Origin: JAENVT01 sp031373785
GTDB taxonomy: Bacteria > Actinomycetota > Acidimicrobiia > Acidimicrobiales > Ilumatobacteraceae
Direction: 5' to 3'
Length of the DNA: 24,185 nt
NCBI GenBank assembly: GCA_031373785.1
Contig: JANMNE010000186.1
Location: 1-24,185 of the forward strand
Shown here piece by piece: positions 15,996-24,185 of the stretch. Made by a program: the position numbers and the translations under genes. The notes under the pieces were generated by a model, which was given only the letters and a program-made list of their open reading frames with translations, was not told the origin of the DNA and made no database searches. The stretch's first letter is position 1. The number at the start of each line of letters is the position of its first letter.

Positions 15996-16630
15996 TACGG
16001 CGCGTTCTCCTCGGGATCGCGAACCCCGTAGCCGAGCTCGCTGCTCCAGCCGACGTGACCGACGAAGTCGGCGTCGCCGCCGGGCGATGTCGCCCGCATC
16101 CAGCCGCTGGTGTGCTGGTCCTCGCCGGGGCGCCAGTCCTCCCACGGCATGTGCTGGGGCTTGCCGTCGTCATCGACGACCAGCTCGGCCTTGGTGTACA
16201 CCGCGTCGCGCCGGTTCGTGAAGCTGAACTCGAACAACTTCGACTCGGTGATCGCTTCGGTCGGGCACGCCTCGACGCAGAGATCGCAGTGGATGCAGCG
16301 CAGGTAGTTGATCTCGTACACGAAACCGAACCGCTCGCCCGGCGAGGTCGGATCCTGCGGATCGTTGTCGGCACCGCGCACGTGGATGCACTTCGCCGGG
16401 CAGACACCGGCGCACAGCTCGCAGCCGATGCACTTCTCCATGCCGTCTTCGTACCGATTGAGCACATGACGACCGTGCATGCGTTCGGGCTTGTCGATCT
16501 TCTCGTCGCGGCCTTCGGTGGCGTTGCCCTTCTTCGCCACGCGCCCACCGGAGTACGACGTCGTCACCCGCTTGCCACCGAACAGCCGGTGCTGCCTGGC
16601 AGTGACCAGGAATCCTTCGAGGTATCCCAT
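15995..16630 (-). CDS. nuoI: NADH-quinone oxidoreductase subunit I
   Basis: 211 residues, peripheral-arm ferredoxin-like subunit carrying clusters N6a and N6b that pass electrons toward N2. Two CxxCxxCxxxCP motifs are intact: Cys67, 70, 73, 77 (CIGCELCAGVCP) and Cys112, 115, 118, 122 (CIHCDLCVEACP). The segment between the N-terminal helix and MHGRHVLNRYEDG (residues 20-50) is lysine- and glycine-rich and, from memory, somewhat longer than usual. The C-terminal tail of about 80 residues after the second motif is acidic. The ATG overlaps the nuoH stop by one base (TGATG). Confidence 0.95.
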   Translation of the reverse strand: MGYLEGFLVTARQHRLFGGKRVTTSYSGGRVAKKGNATEGRDEKIDKPERMHGRHVLNRYEDGMEKCIGCELCAGVCPAKCIHVRGADNDPQDPTSPGERFGFVYEINYLRCIHCDLCVEACPTEAITESKLFEFSFTNRRDAVYTKAELVVDDDGKPQHMPWEDWRPGEDQHTSGWMRATSPGGDADFVGHVGWSSELGYGVRDPEENAP

Positions 16631-17850
16631 CAGAACATCGCCCCCTCTCGTTCACGATTGCGCGCGCTGACCTTGGTGGCCAGGTTCAACAAGGCGCCGG
16701 CGAGCACGAGCACGACCAGACCGAGCACGCCGATCACCGTCTTGTGCGTCCTCGTCCAACCGTGGTCGCCACCGACACGCAGCAGCGACAACAGCAAGAA
16801 CCAACCGAGCGCCACCGGGATCAGCACCTTCCACCCGAGGTCCATCAACTGGTCGTAGCGCAGGCGTGGCAGCGTCGCCCGGAACCACACGTACACGTAC
16901 AGGAACACGAGCAGCTTCAAGAAGAACCACACCGTGCCGGAGAACGGGCCGAAGAACGACAAGATGTTGTCGTTGCCGGCGATCTTCAGCGGCTGCGGGC
17001 CGCCGAAGAACAACGTCACGATCACCGCGCTCATGGTGACGGTGTTCATGAACTCGGCCAGGAAGAAGAGCGCGAACCGGATGCTGGAGTACTCGGTGTT
17101 GAACCCACCGACCAGCTCCTGTTCGGCCTCGACGAGGTCGAACGGTGGCCGGTTCAACTCGGCGGTCGCGGCAATCAGGAAGATCACGAACGGGACGAAC
17201 GCCGTACTGGCGACGTGCCACCGCGAGATGCTCGACTGGTCGGAGACGATGCCGCTGGTACTGAGCGTTCCCGACACCAGGATCACGGCGGCCAGGCTGA
17301 GACCGAGGGCAGCTTCGTAGCTGACCATCTGCGCCGAGGCACGCACCGAACCGAGCAATGGGTACTTCGAGCCGCTGGCCCAGCCCGCAAGCATGATCCC
17401 GTACACCGAGATCGAGCTGAGCGCCAACAGCAAGAGCACCCCGATCGATGGATCGGCCACTTGTAGCCGAGTGATGTGGTCGAACAGCACCACTTGGCCG
17501 GTCTTGCCGCCGCTGAAGTCGCCGCCCAGCGGGATCACGCTCCACACCAGGAACGCCGGCACGAACGCCAGGTACGGCGCCAGCTTGAACACGAAGCGGT
17601 CGCTCTTGTCGGGGATCAGGTCTTCTTTGAAGAACAGCTTGATGCCGTCGGCCAGCGTCTGCAGGATGCCCCATGGACCGGCCTTGTTGGGTCCGATGCG
17701 GTTCTGCATGCCGGCAATCACCTTGCGCTCGAACCAGACCATCAGCATCGTGGCGACGAGGCCGATCACGAAGACGATGATCACCTTCATCAGCACGATC
17801 GCGACATCGCCGAGCGTGAGGTCGTTGAGGAGGACGTCGAGGCCCAACAT
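16630..17850 (-). CDS. nuoH: NADH-quinone oxidoreductase subunit H
   Basis: 406 residues, the heel membrane subunit that forms the quinone chamber with NuoD and NuoB. Conserved blocks are WFERKVIAGMQNRIGPNKAG (39-58), KLFFKEDLIP (71-80), GWASGSKYPLLGSVRASAQM (156-175) and the acidic loop EAEQELVGGFNTEYSS (241-256). The C-terminus adds a basic tail after the last helix (NLATKVSARNREREGAMF), as is common in actinobacteria. The ATG shares one base with the nuoG stop. Confidence 0.95.
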   Translation of the reverse strand: MLGLDVLLNDLTLGDVAIVLMKVIIVFVIGLVATMLMVWFERKVIAGMQNRIGPNKAGPWGILQTLADGIKLFFKEDLIPDKSDRFVFKLAPYLAFVPAFLVWSVIPLGGDFSGGKTGQVVLFDHITRLQVADPSIGVLLLLALSSISVYGIMLAGWASGSKYPLLGSVRASAQMVSYEAALGLSLAAVILVSGTLSTSGIVSDQSSISRWHVASTAFVPFVIFLIAATAELNRPPFDLVEAEQELVGGFNTEYSSIRFALFFLAEFMNTVTMSAVIVTLFFGGPQPLKIAGNDNILSFFGPFSGTVWFFLKLLVFLYVYVWFRATLPRLRYDQLMDLGWKVLIPVALGWFLLLSLLRVGGDHGWTRTHKTVIGVLGLVVLVLAGALLNLATKVSARNREREGAMF

Positions 17851-20234
17851 CAGAACGTCTCGACTCTCACGTCAGTGACCACATCGGAGGCGTCGATCAG
17901 CTCGCCGATGCTCGGACCCGGTTGGTTGAACGGCACCCATGCCGAACCGCGCACGACGCTGTCGTCGGCCACGACCTTGAACACCATCGACGCCCGCTTG
18001 CTGGTGACCTTGACGTCGGCGCCGTCGGTCGAGCCGACCCGCTCGACATCCAACGGGTGCAGGTGCAGTTCCGACCCCATCGCCAGATGCGCGAGCGACG
18101 GGGACTTGGCTGTGCCGACCGCGTTGTCAAACAGCTTTCTGCTGACGACCAAGCGATAGTCGTAGCTGTTGCGCTCGTCGATCGTGGCGATGCGCGCCGT
18201 GGCCGGCGGCAACGTGCCGCGACAGACCACCCCGTCGCGTGCGCTGCGCAACGCGGCAATGGTCGCCGCGCCGAAGCCGGGGACGTTGGCCGCAATCGCC
18301 TCGGTGAGATCGTCGACCGACGAGACACCGAGATCGACGCCGAGCAACTCGGCGAGCTCGGTGGCGATCATCCAGTCCGGGCGGCTGGTGCCTCGCGGCG
18401 TGACCTTCTCCGACAGCGTCGTGACCCTGCCCTCGATGTTGGTGGTGGTGCCGCTCTTCTCGCCGTATGCGGCCGCGGCCAGCACGACATCTGCCGACGA
18501 GTTGGACTTGGTGAGGAAGGTGTCGATGGCGATGATGCGCGGTGCGCCGGCGATCATCCGTCGAGCCAGATCGGTGTCGGGGAAGTCGGCGAGCGGGTCG
18601 CAACCCAGCAGCACGAGACATTCGATGTTGCCGGCGGCGGCGGCCCGTGCGATCTCCAACACCTGCATGCCGCCCTCACCCTGACGGAGCCCCATCTCGA
18701 TCGCACCGATCACGTTGCCACGGCGGAACGCCGGCAGCACCTTGGCGCCCGGTGCCAGCTGCAACGCCGCGACGATGCCGTTGCCGACCTCGAGGGGGTG
18801 TTCGGCAAGGTTGGCCCGGCCGGCGACGATCACGACGTTGCCGGTGGCGAGCTGCCGGACGATGTCGGGGTCGTTGCCGCAGGCGGCGACGGCCTCGGTG
18901 ACGCCGCCGGCGTGGTACTCGATGGTGCGCCACGCCTGGGCCGAGAGGCCACTGCGCTTCTGGGTGAACTCGATGATGCGGCTGCGCCGCTTCTGGGCTG
19001 CATCGCGCAGCCGCAGGTACAACACCGGGAGTTCTTCTTTGAGATCCGGCGCGAGCAGGATGATGGTCGACGCGTTGGCCGTCTCGTCGATGGTTGCCCG
19101 GTCGAAGCCCAGCAGGTTGACCTGCGCACCGTCGCCCATCTGTGGGTAGACGTGCGGAGTACCGATCACGTCGTGGGCGAGACGCGCCCACGCATAGGCG
19201 TCTTCGTTGGTACCGCGCGCCCCGCCGATCACGGCGATCGATCCCGCACCTCCGACCGCCTTCGCCTCGGTGATCAGTTCGGCGGCTCGGGCCAGCGCCG
19301 CGTTCCATGTGGTCGGCCGCAACTCCTCGCCGACACGCACCTGCGGCGCGCTCAACCGATCCGCACTGTTGACCGACTCGAAGTTGAACCGGCCGCGATC
19401 GCACAGCCAGCCCCAGTTGACGGGGTCGCTGTCGACACCTTGGTACCGCAGCAACTCGTCGTGGCTCGACTGCACGACCGTGCGGCAACCGACGGCGCAC
19501 GTGGTGCACGTGCTCTCGGTCTGGTCGAGGTCCCATGGACGGGCCTTGAACCGGTAGGGCTTGGCGGTCAGCGCGCCGACCGGGCAGATCTGCACGGTGT
19601 TGCCGCTGAAGTAGCTGACGAATGGCTCGTCGGGGAACGTGGTGATCTGCGTGTCGTTGCCGCGGCTGGTGAAGTGGATCAGCGCGTCGCCGGCCACCTC
19701 GTCGGCAAAGCGGGTGCAGCGGTCACACAGGATGCACCGCTCGCGATCGAGCAACACCAGGTCGCTGATCGGGATCGGCTTCTCGAAGTGACGCTTCTCC
19801 TCGACGTACCTGCTCTCGCCCGGGCCATGGCTGAACGACTGATCCTGCAGCGGGCACTCGCCACCCTTGTCGCACACCGGGCAGTCGAGCGGGTGCTGGG
19901 CCAGCAACAACTCGATGATGCCTTCTTGCGCACTCAACGCTGCGGGGCTCTGCGTGTTGACGACCATGCCGGGCGCCACGGTGATCATGCACGACGGCTG
20001 CAACCCGGGCCCGCGGCCACTGTCGACATCGACGAGGCACATCCGGCACATGCCGACCGAGCTCATTCGCTCGTGGTAGCAGAAGCGCGGGATGTAGTCG
20101 CCGACGCGCTGCGCCGCAGCGATGACCAGATCACCCTTGCGCGCCACGACCTCGCGCCCGTTGATGGTCAGGCGAACTTCATTCGGATCGGGCGGTGGTG
20201 CCGCGGCCTCGGCGGTCGTGTCGGTGGTCGTCAC
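17850..20234 (-). CDS. nuoG: NADH-quinone oxidoreductase subunit G
   Basis: 794 residues, the large Fe-S subunit of the peripheral arm. All cluster ligands are seen: 2Fe-2S N1b Cys52, 63, 66, 82; N5 His114, Cys118, 121, 127 (HPLDCPVCDKGGEC); N4 Cys167, 170, 173, 217; and the off-path N7 motif Cys243, 246, 250 and 278 (CTTCAVGC, then C after 27 residues), which only some bacteria keep. The rest is the molybdopterin-oxidoreductase-like domain without cofactor function in complex I. The GTG at 20234 overlaps the nuoF stop in a GTGA junction; the longer open frame to 20714 is nuoF read out of frame. The first 18 residues are Thr/Ala/Pro-rich and probably disordered. Confidence 0.95.
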   Translation of the reverse strand: MTTTDTTAEAAAPPPDPNEVRLTINGREVVARKGDLVIAAAQRVGDYIPRFCYHERMSSVGMCRMCLVDVDSGRGPGLQPSCMITVAPGMVVNTQSPAALSAQEGIIELLLAQHPLDCPVCDKGGECPLQDQSFSHGPGESRYVEEKRHFEKPIPISDLVLLDRERCILCDRCTRFADEVAGDALIHFTSRGNDTQITTFPDEPFVSYFSGNTVQICPVGALTAKPYRFKARPWDLDQTESTCTTCAVGCRTVVQSSHDELLRYQGVDSDPVNWGWLCDRGRFNFESVNSADRLSAPQVRVGEELRPTTWNAALARAAELITEAKAVGGAGSIAVIGGARGTNEDAYAWARLAHDVIGTPHVYPQMGDGAQVNLLGFDRATIDETANASTIILLAPDLKEELPVLYLRLRDAAQKRRSRIIEFTQKRSGLSAQAWRTIEYHAGGVTEAVAACGNDPDIVRQLATGNVVIVAGRANLAEHPLEVGNGIVAALQLAPGAKVLPAFRRGNVIGAIEMGLRQGEGGMQVLEIARAAAAGNIECLVLLGCDPLADFPDTDLARRMIAGAPRIIAIDTFLTKSNSSADVVLAAAAYGEKSGTTTNIEGRVTTLSEKVTPRGTSRPDWMIATELAELLGVDLGVSSVDDLTEAIAANVPGFGAATIAALRSARDGVVCRGTLPPATARIATIDERNSYDYRLVVSRKLFDNAVGTAKSPSLAHLAMGSELHLHPLDVERVGSTDGADVKVTSKRASMVFKVVADDSVVRGSAWVPFNQPGPSIGELIDASDVVTDVRVETF

Positions 20235-21631
20235 GATGGTCCTCCGACCGACACGGGGATGAGGTTGCGCTGCACGATCTTGGCCTCGAACTCGTCGCGG
20301 AACAAGGTCAGCGCCGAATCGACCGCGGTGTAGGCGGACGGCCCGACGAAGCAGATCGTCGTCATCTTGAATGGGAACGGCTTGGCCTCGAGTCCGAGGC
20401 GTTCGCTGGAAGGATGTGGGAAATCGCCCGGACAGATCGTCTGGCCGATCTCCAACAGTTGATCGAGGTCCTGCATCGTGCCGTGGCCGTCGGCGAGACG
20501 CTTCATGATCCGCTCCAGCCACGTGCCGCCTTCGCGACAGGGCACGCACTTGCCGCACGATTCGTGGGCGTAGAAGCGGACCAGGGTGTATGCCGCGGTC
20601 GGGATGTCGGTGGTCTCGTCCATGACGATCACGGCTCCGGAGCCGAGCATCGAACCGGCCGCGCTGACCAACTTGGCTTCGAACGGCAGGTCGAGCTGAT
20701 CCGGGAGGAACCACGGCGCCGACCCACCACCGGGCACGAAGGTCTTCAGCTGGTTGTCGTCGCGGATGCCGCCACAGAACTCGTCGCCGTACAGCAGATC
20801 GCGAAAGGTCGTCGTGCCGTTGATGATCTCGTACACACCGGGGCGCTTAACGTGACCGGACACCGCAACCATGCGCGTACCCGGCGAGGTGGGCGTGCCG
20901 ATGGCCGTGTACGCCTCGACGCCGTTGCGCATCAGCCACGGCAGGTTGGCCAGCGTCTCGACGTTGTTGACGATGGTCGGCTTGCCGTACAGGCCGATCG
21001 CCGCGGGGAAGTACGGCGGCTTCAAGCGGGGCATGCCACGGTTGCCCTCGAGGCTCTCGATCAGTGCCGTCTCCTCGCCGACCACGTAGGCGCCTGCACC
21101 CCAGTGCAACACGATGTCGACACTGAAGTTGCTGCCCAGGATGTTCTTGCCGACGTACCCGGCGGCGTATGCCTCGTTCAGCGCGGCAGCAACGCGTTCT
21201 TGGGCGACGGCCATCTCACCGCGGATGTACAAGAAGCACTGCGACAGGCCCGCGGCGTAGCAGGCGATCAGGCACCCCTCGATGAGCTGGTGCGGATCGA
21301 GCTCCATCAACAGACGGTCCTTGTAGGTACCCGGCTCGCTCTCGTCGCCGTTCACCACGAGGTAGCGCGGCCACACCGCCTGCGGTGTGAGGCCCCACTT
21401 GACGCCGGCCGGGAAGCCGGCGCCACCGCGGCCGAGCACCGTGGCGCTCTTGACATCGGCATGCACATCGACGGGTGACTTCGCCAGCGCAGCCTGCAGC
21501 CCCTTGTACCCGTCAGTCGCCAGGAAGCGCTGCAGCTTGTAGGAGTTGTCGTATTCGAAGCGAGACGTGACGATGCGCGGTCGGTCACCCGCCACGAAAC
21601 CCGCGGCGTGGGGGTAGGTCGTGCCCTTCAC
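20231..21631 (-). CDS. nuoF: NADH-quinone oxidoreductase subunit F
   Basis: 466 residues. It binds NADH and FMN and cluster N3, the electron entry point. GRGGAGFPAGVKWG (67-80) and GEETALIESLEGNRG (185-199) are the FMN/NADH loops. N3 ligands are Cys359, 362, 365 (ESCGKCVPCREGG) and most likely Cys427 in TTICFVGPSA. The spacing from Cys365 to Cys427 is 62 residues instead of about 41 in E. coli and Thermus, because of an extra segment that has its own Cys400 (TICPGDFPHP). The GTG at 21631 overlaps the nuoE stop (GTGA); the ten residues upstream in the open frame are not family-like. Confidence 0.95.
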   Translation of the reverse strand: MKGTTYPHAAGFVAGDRPRIVTSRFEYDNSYKLQRFLATDGYKGLQAALAKSPVDVHADVKSATVLGRGGAGFPAGVKWGLTPQAVWPRYLVVNGDESEPGTYKDRLLMELDPHQLIEGCLIACYAAGLSQCFLYIRGEMAVAQERVAAALNEAYAAGYVGKNILGSNFSVDIVLHWGAGAYVVGEETALIESLEGNRGMPRLKPPYFPAAIGLYGKPTIVNNVETLANLPWLMRNGVEAYTAIGTPTSPGTRMVAVSGHVKRPGVYEIINGTTTFRDLLYGDEFCGGIRDDNQLKTFVPGGGSAPWFLPDQLDLPFEAKLVSAAGSMLGSGAVIVMDETTDIPTAAYTLVRFYAHESCGKCVPCREGGTWLERIMKRLADGHGTMQDLDQLLEIGQTICPGDFPHPSSERLGLEAKPFPFKMTTICFVGPSAYTAVDSALTLFRDEFEAKIVQRNLIPVSVGGPS

Positions 21632-22248
21632 TTCTGCGCCTCGGCGGGTGCGGGCATCCACTCCGGTGCGACGGTGACATCGTCGGGTGGAACCGCGCCG
21701 ACAGCGCGCTCGGATGGGATGTGTTGGCGTACACGGGCAACCGTGCCGTGCGGCGGTACCTCACCCTCGAGGCGGCCGCGGCTGAGATCATCGATCAACC
21801 GGTCGAGGTCGGCCGGTGTGACCCGATAGCGATGGCGGTAGTTGACCTGCAGGCACGGGGCCTCGGTGCAGGCTGCCTGGCACTCGGCGTGCTCCAGGGT
21901 GAACATCCCGTCGGGAGTCGTGCTGCCGGCCTTGATGCCCAACTTGTGTTCGGCGTGGTGCATCAACTCGTCGGCGCCCATCAGGGCACACGACATGGTG
22001 CTACAGATGTTGACGAGGTACTTGCCGACCGGTTCGAACTTGAACATCTCGTAGAACGTGGCGGTGCCAAGGATCTCGGCCGACGTCGCCCCGACCAGTT
22101 CGCCGATGTGCTTCATCGCCTCGTTGGTGACGTAGCCATCTTGTTGCTGGGCGAGGTGCAGCAGCGGAATGGTGGCCGAACGAGCCTTGGGATAGCGCCC
22201 GATGATCTCCTTGGCGTACACCACGTTCGCCTCGTTGAGACGTGCCAT
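21628..22248 (-). CDS. nuoE: NADH-quinone oxidoreductase subunit E
   Basis: 206 residues, thioredoxin-like 2Fe-2S subunit carrying cluster N1a next to NuoF. Ligands Cys82 and Cys87 (CSTMSC) and Cys123 and Cys127 (ECQAAC) have the canonical spacing. The helical N-terminus MARLNEANVVYAKEIIGRYP is normal. After residue 160 comes a proline-rich tail of about 45 residues (EGEVPPHG to PAPAEAQK), longer than in E. coli and probably disordered. The ATG shares one base with the nuoD stop. Confidence 0.95.
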   Translation of the reverse strand: MARLNEANVVYAKEIIGRYPKARSATIPLLHLAQQQDGYVTNEAMKHIGELVGATSAEILGTATFYEMFKFEPVGKYLVNICSTMSCALMGADELMHHAEHKLGIKAGSTTPDGMFTLEHAECQAACTEAPCLQVNYRHRYRVTPADLDRLIDDLSRGRLEGEVPPHGTVARVRQHIPSERAVGAVPPDDVTVAPEWMPAPAEAQK

Positions 22249-23585
22249 CAGCGATCCACTTCGCCGAGGACGGGGTCGACGCTGGAGATCACGGCGACGG
22301 CATCGGCGATCAGGCCGCCGCGCAGCATGTGGGGCATGCACTGGATGTTGACGAAGCTGGGCCCACGCACGTGCATGCGGTATGGCGTAGCAGATCCGTC
22401 ACTGGCGATGTAGCACCCGATCTCGCCACGAGGGCTCTCGATCGCCACGTACACCTCGCCTTCTGGCACCTTGAAGCCCTCGGTGAAGATCTTGAAGTGG
22501 TGGATCAACGCCTCCATCGACTCATCGATGCGGGCCCGCGGTGGCGGCGTGATCTTCTTGTCCTGGATCCGGTAGTCGCCGCCGGGCATGCGGTCGAGGA
22601 TCTGGCGGACGATCCTCATGCTCTCGCGCACTTCGTTGAGCCGGATCGCGTAGCGGTCGAACGCGTCGCCGTACGAGCCGACGATCACGTCGAACTCGAC
22701 TTCCGGGTAGTGCAAGTACGGCATGTCGCGGCGCAGGTCCCAGGCGGTTCCAGTGCTGCGCAGGATCGGGCCGGTGGCAGCGAGTGCGATCGCCTCTTGC
22801 GCGGTGATCACACCGACTCCCTGCAACCGCTCGCGCCAGATCGGCTGGCCGGTCATCAACGTGTCGTACTCGACGAGTCGCGGCGGGATGAGGTCGAGCA
22901 GTCGCAACACGTCGTCACGCCAGCCGGAGGGCAAGTCGGCGGCGACGCCACCCGGACGGATGAAGTTGTGGTTCATCCGCAAGCCGGTGACCTTCTGGAA
23001 GAACCGCAGCACCTCTTCGCGTTCGCGCCAGCCGTAGATCATCATCGACACCGCGCCGATGTCCATGCCGTTGGTCGCGAGGAACAGCAGGTGGCTGCTC
23101 ATCCGGTTCAACTCGCTGAGGAGCATGCGCATCCACGTTGCGCGTTCGGGGATGTCGCCGTCGATGCCGAGCAACTTCTCGGTGGCCATCGAGAACACCA
23201 ATTCGTTGTTCAGCGGGCTGACGTAGTCCATGCGGGTGACGTTGGTGCCGCCCTGCATGTACGTGAGGTTCTCACCCGTCTTCTCCATGCCGGTGTGGAG
23301 GTACCCGATGATCGGCTTGCAGCGCAGCACTTCCTCGCCACGCAGTTCGAGCATCAACCGCAACACGCCGTGCGTGCTCGGGTGTTGCGGCCCCATGTTG
23401 ATGATCATCGTCTGATCTTCGGTCGGGTCGACCGGCACGTCGCCGAGCTTGGCTGCGTCGGCCTCGCTCATGCGCAGCACCGAACCGACCTCGCGCAGGA
23501 GCTCGCGCGCCGTCAGTTCGCTGCGCGGCTTCAGGCCCTGCTCGGGTTCGTTCCCGGCACGGATGGTGTCGACGATGCTGCTCAT
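22248..23585 (-). CDS. nuoD: NADH-quinone oxidoreductase subunit D
   Basis: 445 residues, the 49-kDa subunit, related to NiFe-hydrogenase large subunits, which forms the quinone site with NuoB and NuoH. HPSTHG at 68-73 gives His72, and TRMDY gives Tyr121; their 49-residue spacing equals that of the quinone-binding His38 and Tyr87 in Thermus. The C-terminus PVLGEVDR is the usual end of the family. The ATG overlaps the nuoC stop in an ATGA junction. The first 55 residues before DQTMIINMGPQHP are a longer N-terminal extension than in Thermus. The open frame to 24044 beyond this start is nuoC out of frame. Confidence 0.95.
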   Translation of the reverse strand: MSSIVDTIRAGNEPEQGLKPRSELTARELLREVGSVLRMSEADAAKLGDVPVDPTEDQTMIINMGPQHPSTHGVLRLMLELRGEEVLRCKPIIGYLHTGMEKTGENLTYMQGGTNVTRMDYVSPLNNELVFSMATEKLLGIDGDIPERATWMRMLLSELNRMSSHLLFLATNGMDIGAVSMMIYGWREREEVLRFFQKVTGLRMNHNFIRPGGVAADLPSGWRDDVLRLLDLIPPRLVEYDTLMTGQPIWRERLQGVGVITAQEAIALAATGPILRSTGTAWDLRRDMPYLHYPEVEFDVIVGSYGDAFDRYAIRLNEVRESMRIVRQILDRMPGGDYRIQDKKITPPPRARIDESMEALIHHFKIFTEGFKVPEGEVYVAIESPRGEIGCYIASDGSATPYRMHVRGPSFVNIQCMPHMLRGGLIADAVAVISSVDPVLGEVDR

Positions 23586-24112
23586 GTGCGGGCTCCGAAA
23601 TCGGCCGAGAACTGCACGGGAATGGCGCCGGTGTCGTAGTCCTTGCGCAAGGGGTGGCCTTCCCAATCCTCTGGCATCAAGATGCGGGTGAGGTCGGGAT
23701 GGTTCGTGAAGGCGATGCCGAACATGTCGAACACCTCGCGCTCCATCGCCTCGGTACCGGGGTGCAGATCGAACAGCGAGTCGATCGTGGCGTCGTCGGC
23801 GGGCACCTGGACTCGGAGCCGGATGCGCTGGCGCGCCGACATCGACAACAGGTTGACGACGACCTCGAAACGCTCTGCGGCGATACCATCGGGCAGCGCC
23901 CGCTTCGGCATCAGCAGGTAGTCGGTCGCAGTGACGTCGACGCACATCTCGTAGCCCCCGTCGAGCAGTGCCCGCACAACACCCACGTACTGCTCGCGGC
24001 TCGGGTGCAGCACGACCTGCCCGCGGCTGTCGCTGATCGGGCACCCGTGCATCGACGGCGGCTCAGGAGTCGGGACGGCCTCGTCGGGCGCTTCGGCAGG
24101 TGTGTCGCTCAT
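23582..24112 (-). CDS. nuoC: NADH-quinone oxidoreductase subunit C
   Basis: 176 residues, the 30-kDa subunit that braces NuoD in the peripheral arm and holds no cofactor. The signature block is intact: ERE at 124-126, HPDLTRI at 138-144 and GHPLRKDY at 152-159. The first 20 residues are Pro/Glu-rich. NuoC and NuoD are separate genes, not the fused NuoCD of E. coli. ATG at 24112 lies three bases after the presumed nuoB stop. Confidence 0.95.
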   Translation of the reverse strand: MSDTPAEAPDEAVPTPEPPSMHGCPISDSRGQVVLHPSREQYVGVVRALLDGGYEMCVDVTATDYLLMPKRALPDGIAAERFEVVVNLLSMSARQRIRLRVQVPADDATIDSLFDLHPGTEAMEREVFDMFGIAFTNHPDLTRILMPEDWEGHPLRKDYDTGAIPVQFSADFGART

Positions 24113-24115
24113 GGC

Positions 24116-24185
24116 TCACCGCGTTCCGAGCAGGACAGGGATCGACTCCGCCCCGGAGGGGATCTCTTGGACATGGACGTTGGCG
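24116..24185 (-). CDS. nuoB: Probable NuoB C-terminal fragment
   Basis: The right edge holds the last 22 codons of a leftward gene ending TGA three bases before the nuoC ATG; it reads ANVHVQEIPSGAESIPVLLG then TR. Position directly upstream of nuoC makes nuoB the expected gene. The segment lies after the conserved Cys-containing core, which is outside the window, so the name rests on gene order. A second frame that stops in an ATGA overlap with nuoC is possible, but its third-position GC is lower (about 63% against 82%). Confidence 0.55.
   Translation of the reverse strand, partial: ANVHVQEIPSGAESIPVLLGTR

Noticed and set aside
17922..20333. An 803-residue plus-strand open frame opposite nuoG
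   Set aside because: It is antisense to a gene with all Fe-S ligands in place and has the Arg/Asp/His-rich composition of mirror frames in GC-rich DNA.
22242..23639. A 465-residue plus-strand open frame opposite nuoD
   Set aside because: Antisense shadow of nuoD without motifs or a ribosome site.
24110..24185. Alternative reading frame for the gene before nuoC, ending in an ATGA overlap
   Set aside because: The overlap would suit the operon, but the Ser/Arg-rich text and lower third-position GC make the frame ending at 24116 more likely; without the upstream part this is not certain.

Overview
The window is high-GC bacterial DNA with many GTG starts, very short or overlapping gene junctions and an actinobacterial-style complete nuo operon. 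Gene style and protein sequences suggest an actinobacterium, possibly of the Acidimicrobiia (Ilumatobacter-like); that placement is inference from recall, not a computed result. No rRNA, tRNA, CRISPR array, integrase or insertion sequence was seen.

Left part (1-8932): catabolic and housekeeping genes. At the left edge is the first 23 codons of a probable APC-family amino-acid permease, running leftward. It is divergent from a DUF885 (HExxxPGHH) protein. A class I glutamine-amidotransferase-like protein and a PLP-dependent threonine dehydratase with an ACT domain diverge from a 22-bp gap. Next comes a leftward three-gene unit: TIM-barrel protein of unknown function, FGGY carbohydrate kinase, aldehyde dehydrogenase. 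It diverges across 83 bp from two tandem paralogues of the PuuD-type gamma-glutamyl-amine hydrolase family. Permease, aldehyde dehydrogenase and two PuuD-like hydrolases together recall the gamma-glutamylated polyamine (Puu) route, but the kinase and barrel protein do not belong to that route, and no PuuA or PuuB is in the window.

Middle (8933-10216): a gene for an AbiEi-antitoxin-like N-terminal domain fused to a DUF559 (Vsr/PD-(D/E)XK-like) domain. It is bracketed by copies of a GC-rich palindromic repeat: two tandem 52-nt units upstream and one 45-nt copy with a perfect 12-bp inverted repeat downstream.

Right part (10217-24185): the respiratory complex I operon on the minus strand, nuoB(partial)-C-D-E-F-G-H-I-J-K-L-M-N. 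Nearly all junctions overlap by 1 or 4 bases. Subunits C-G build the peripheral arm (quinone-proximal D and the NADH/FMN/Fe-S electron wire in E, F and G), I carries two 4Fe-4S clusters, and H, J-N form the membrane proton-pumping arm. All key Fe-S ligands and the proton-channel Glu/Lys residues I checked are present. NuoG keeps the N7 cluster motif, and NuoF has an insertion before its last cluster ligand. A compact GC hairpin directly after the nuoN stop probably ends the operon.

I found no clearly new multi-gene system. The best candidates for a second look are the repeat-bracketed AbiEi/DUF559 gene and the barrel/kinase/dehydrogenase/PuuD cluster.
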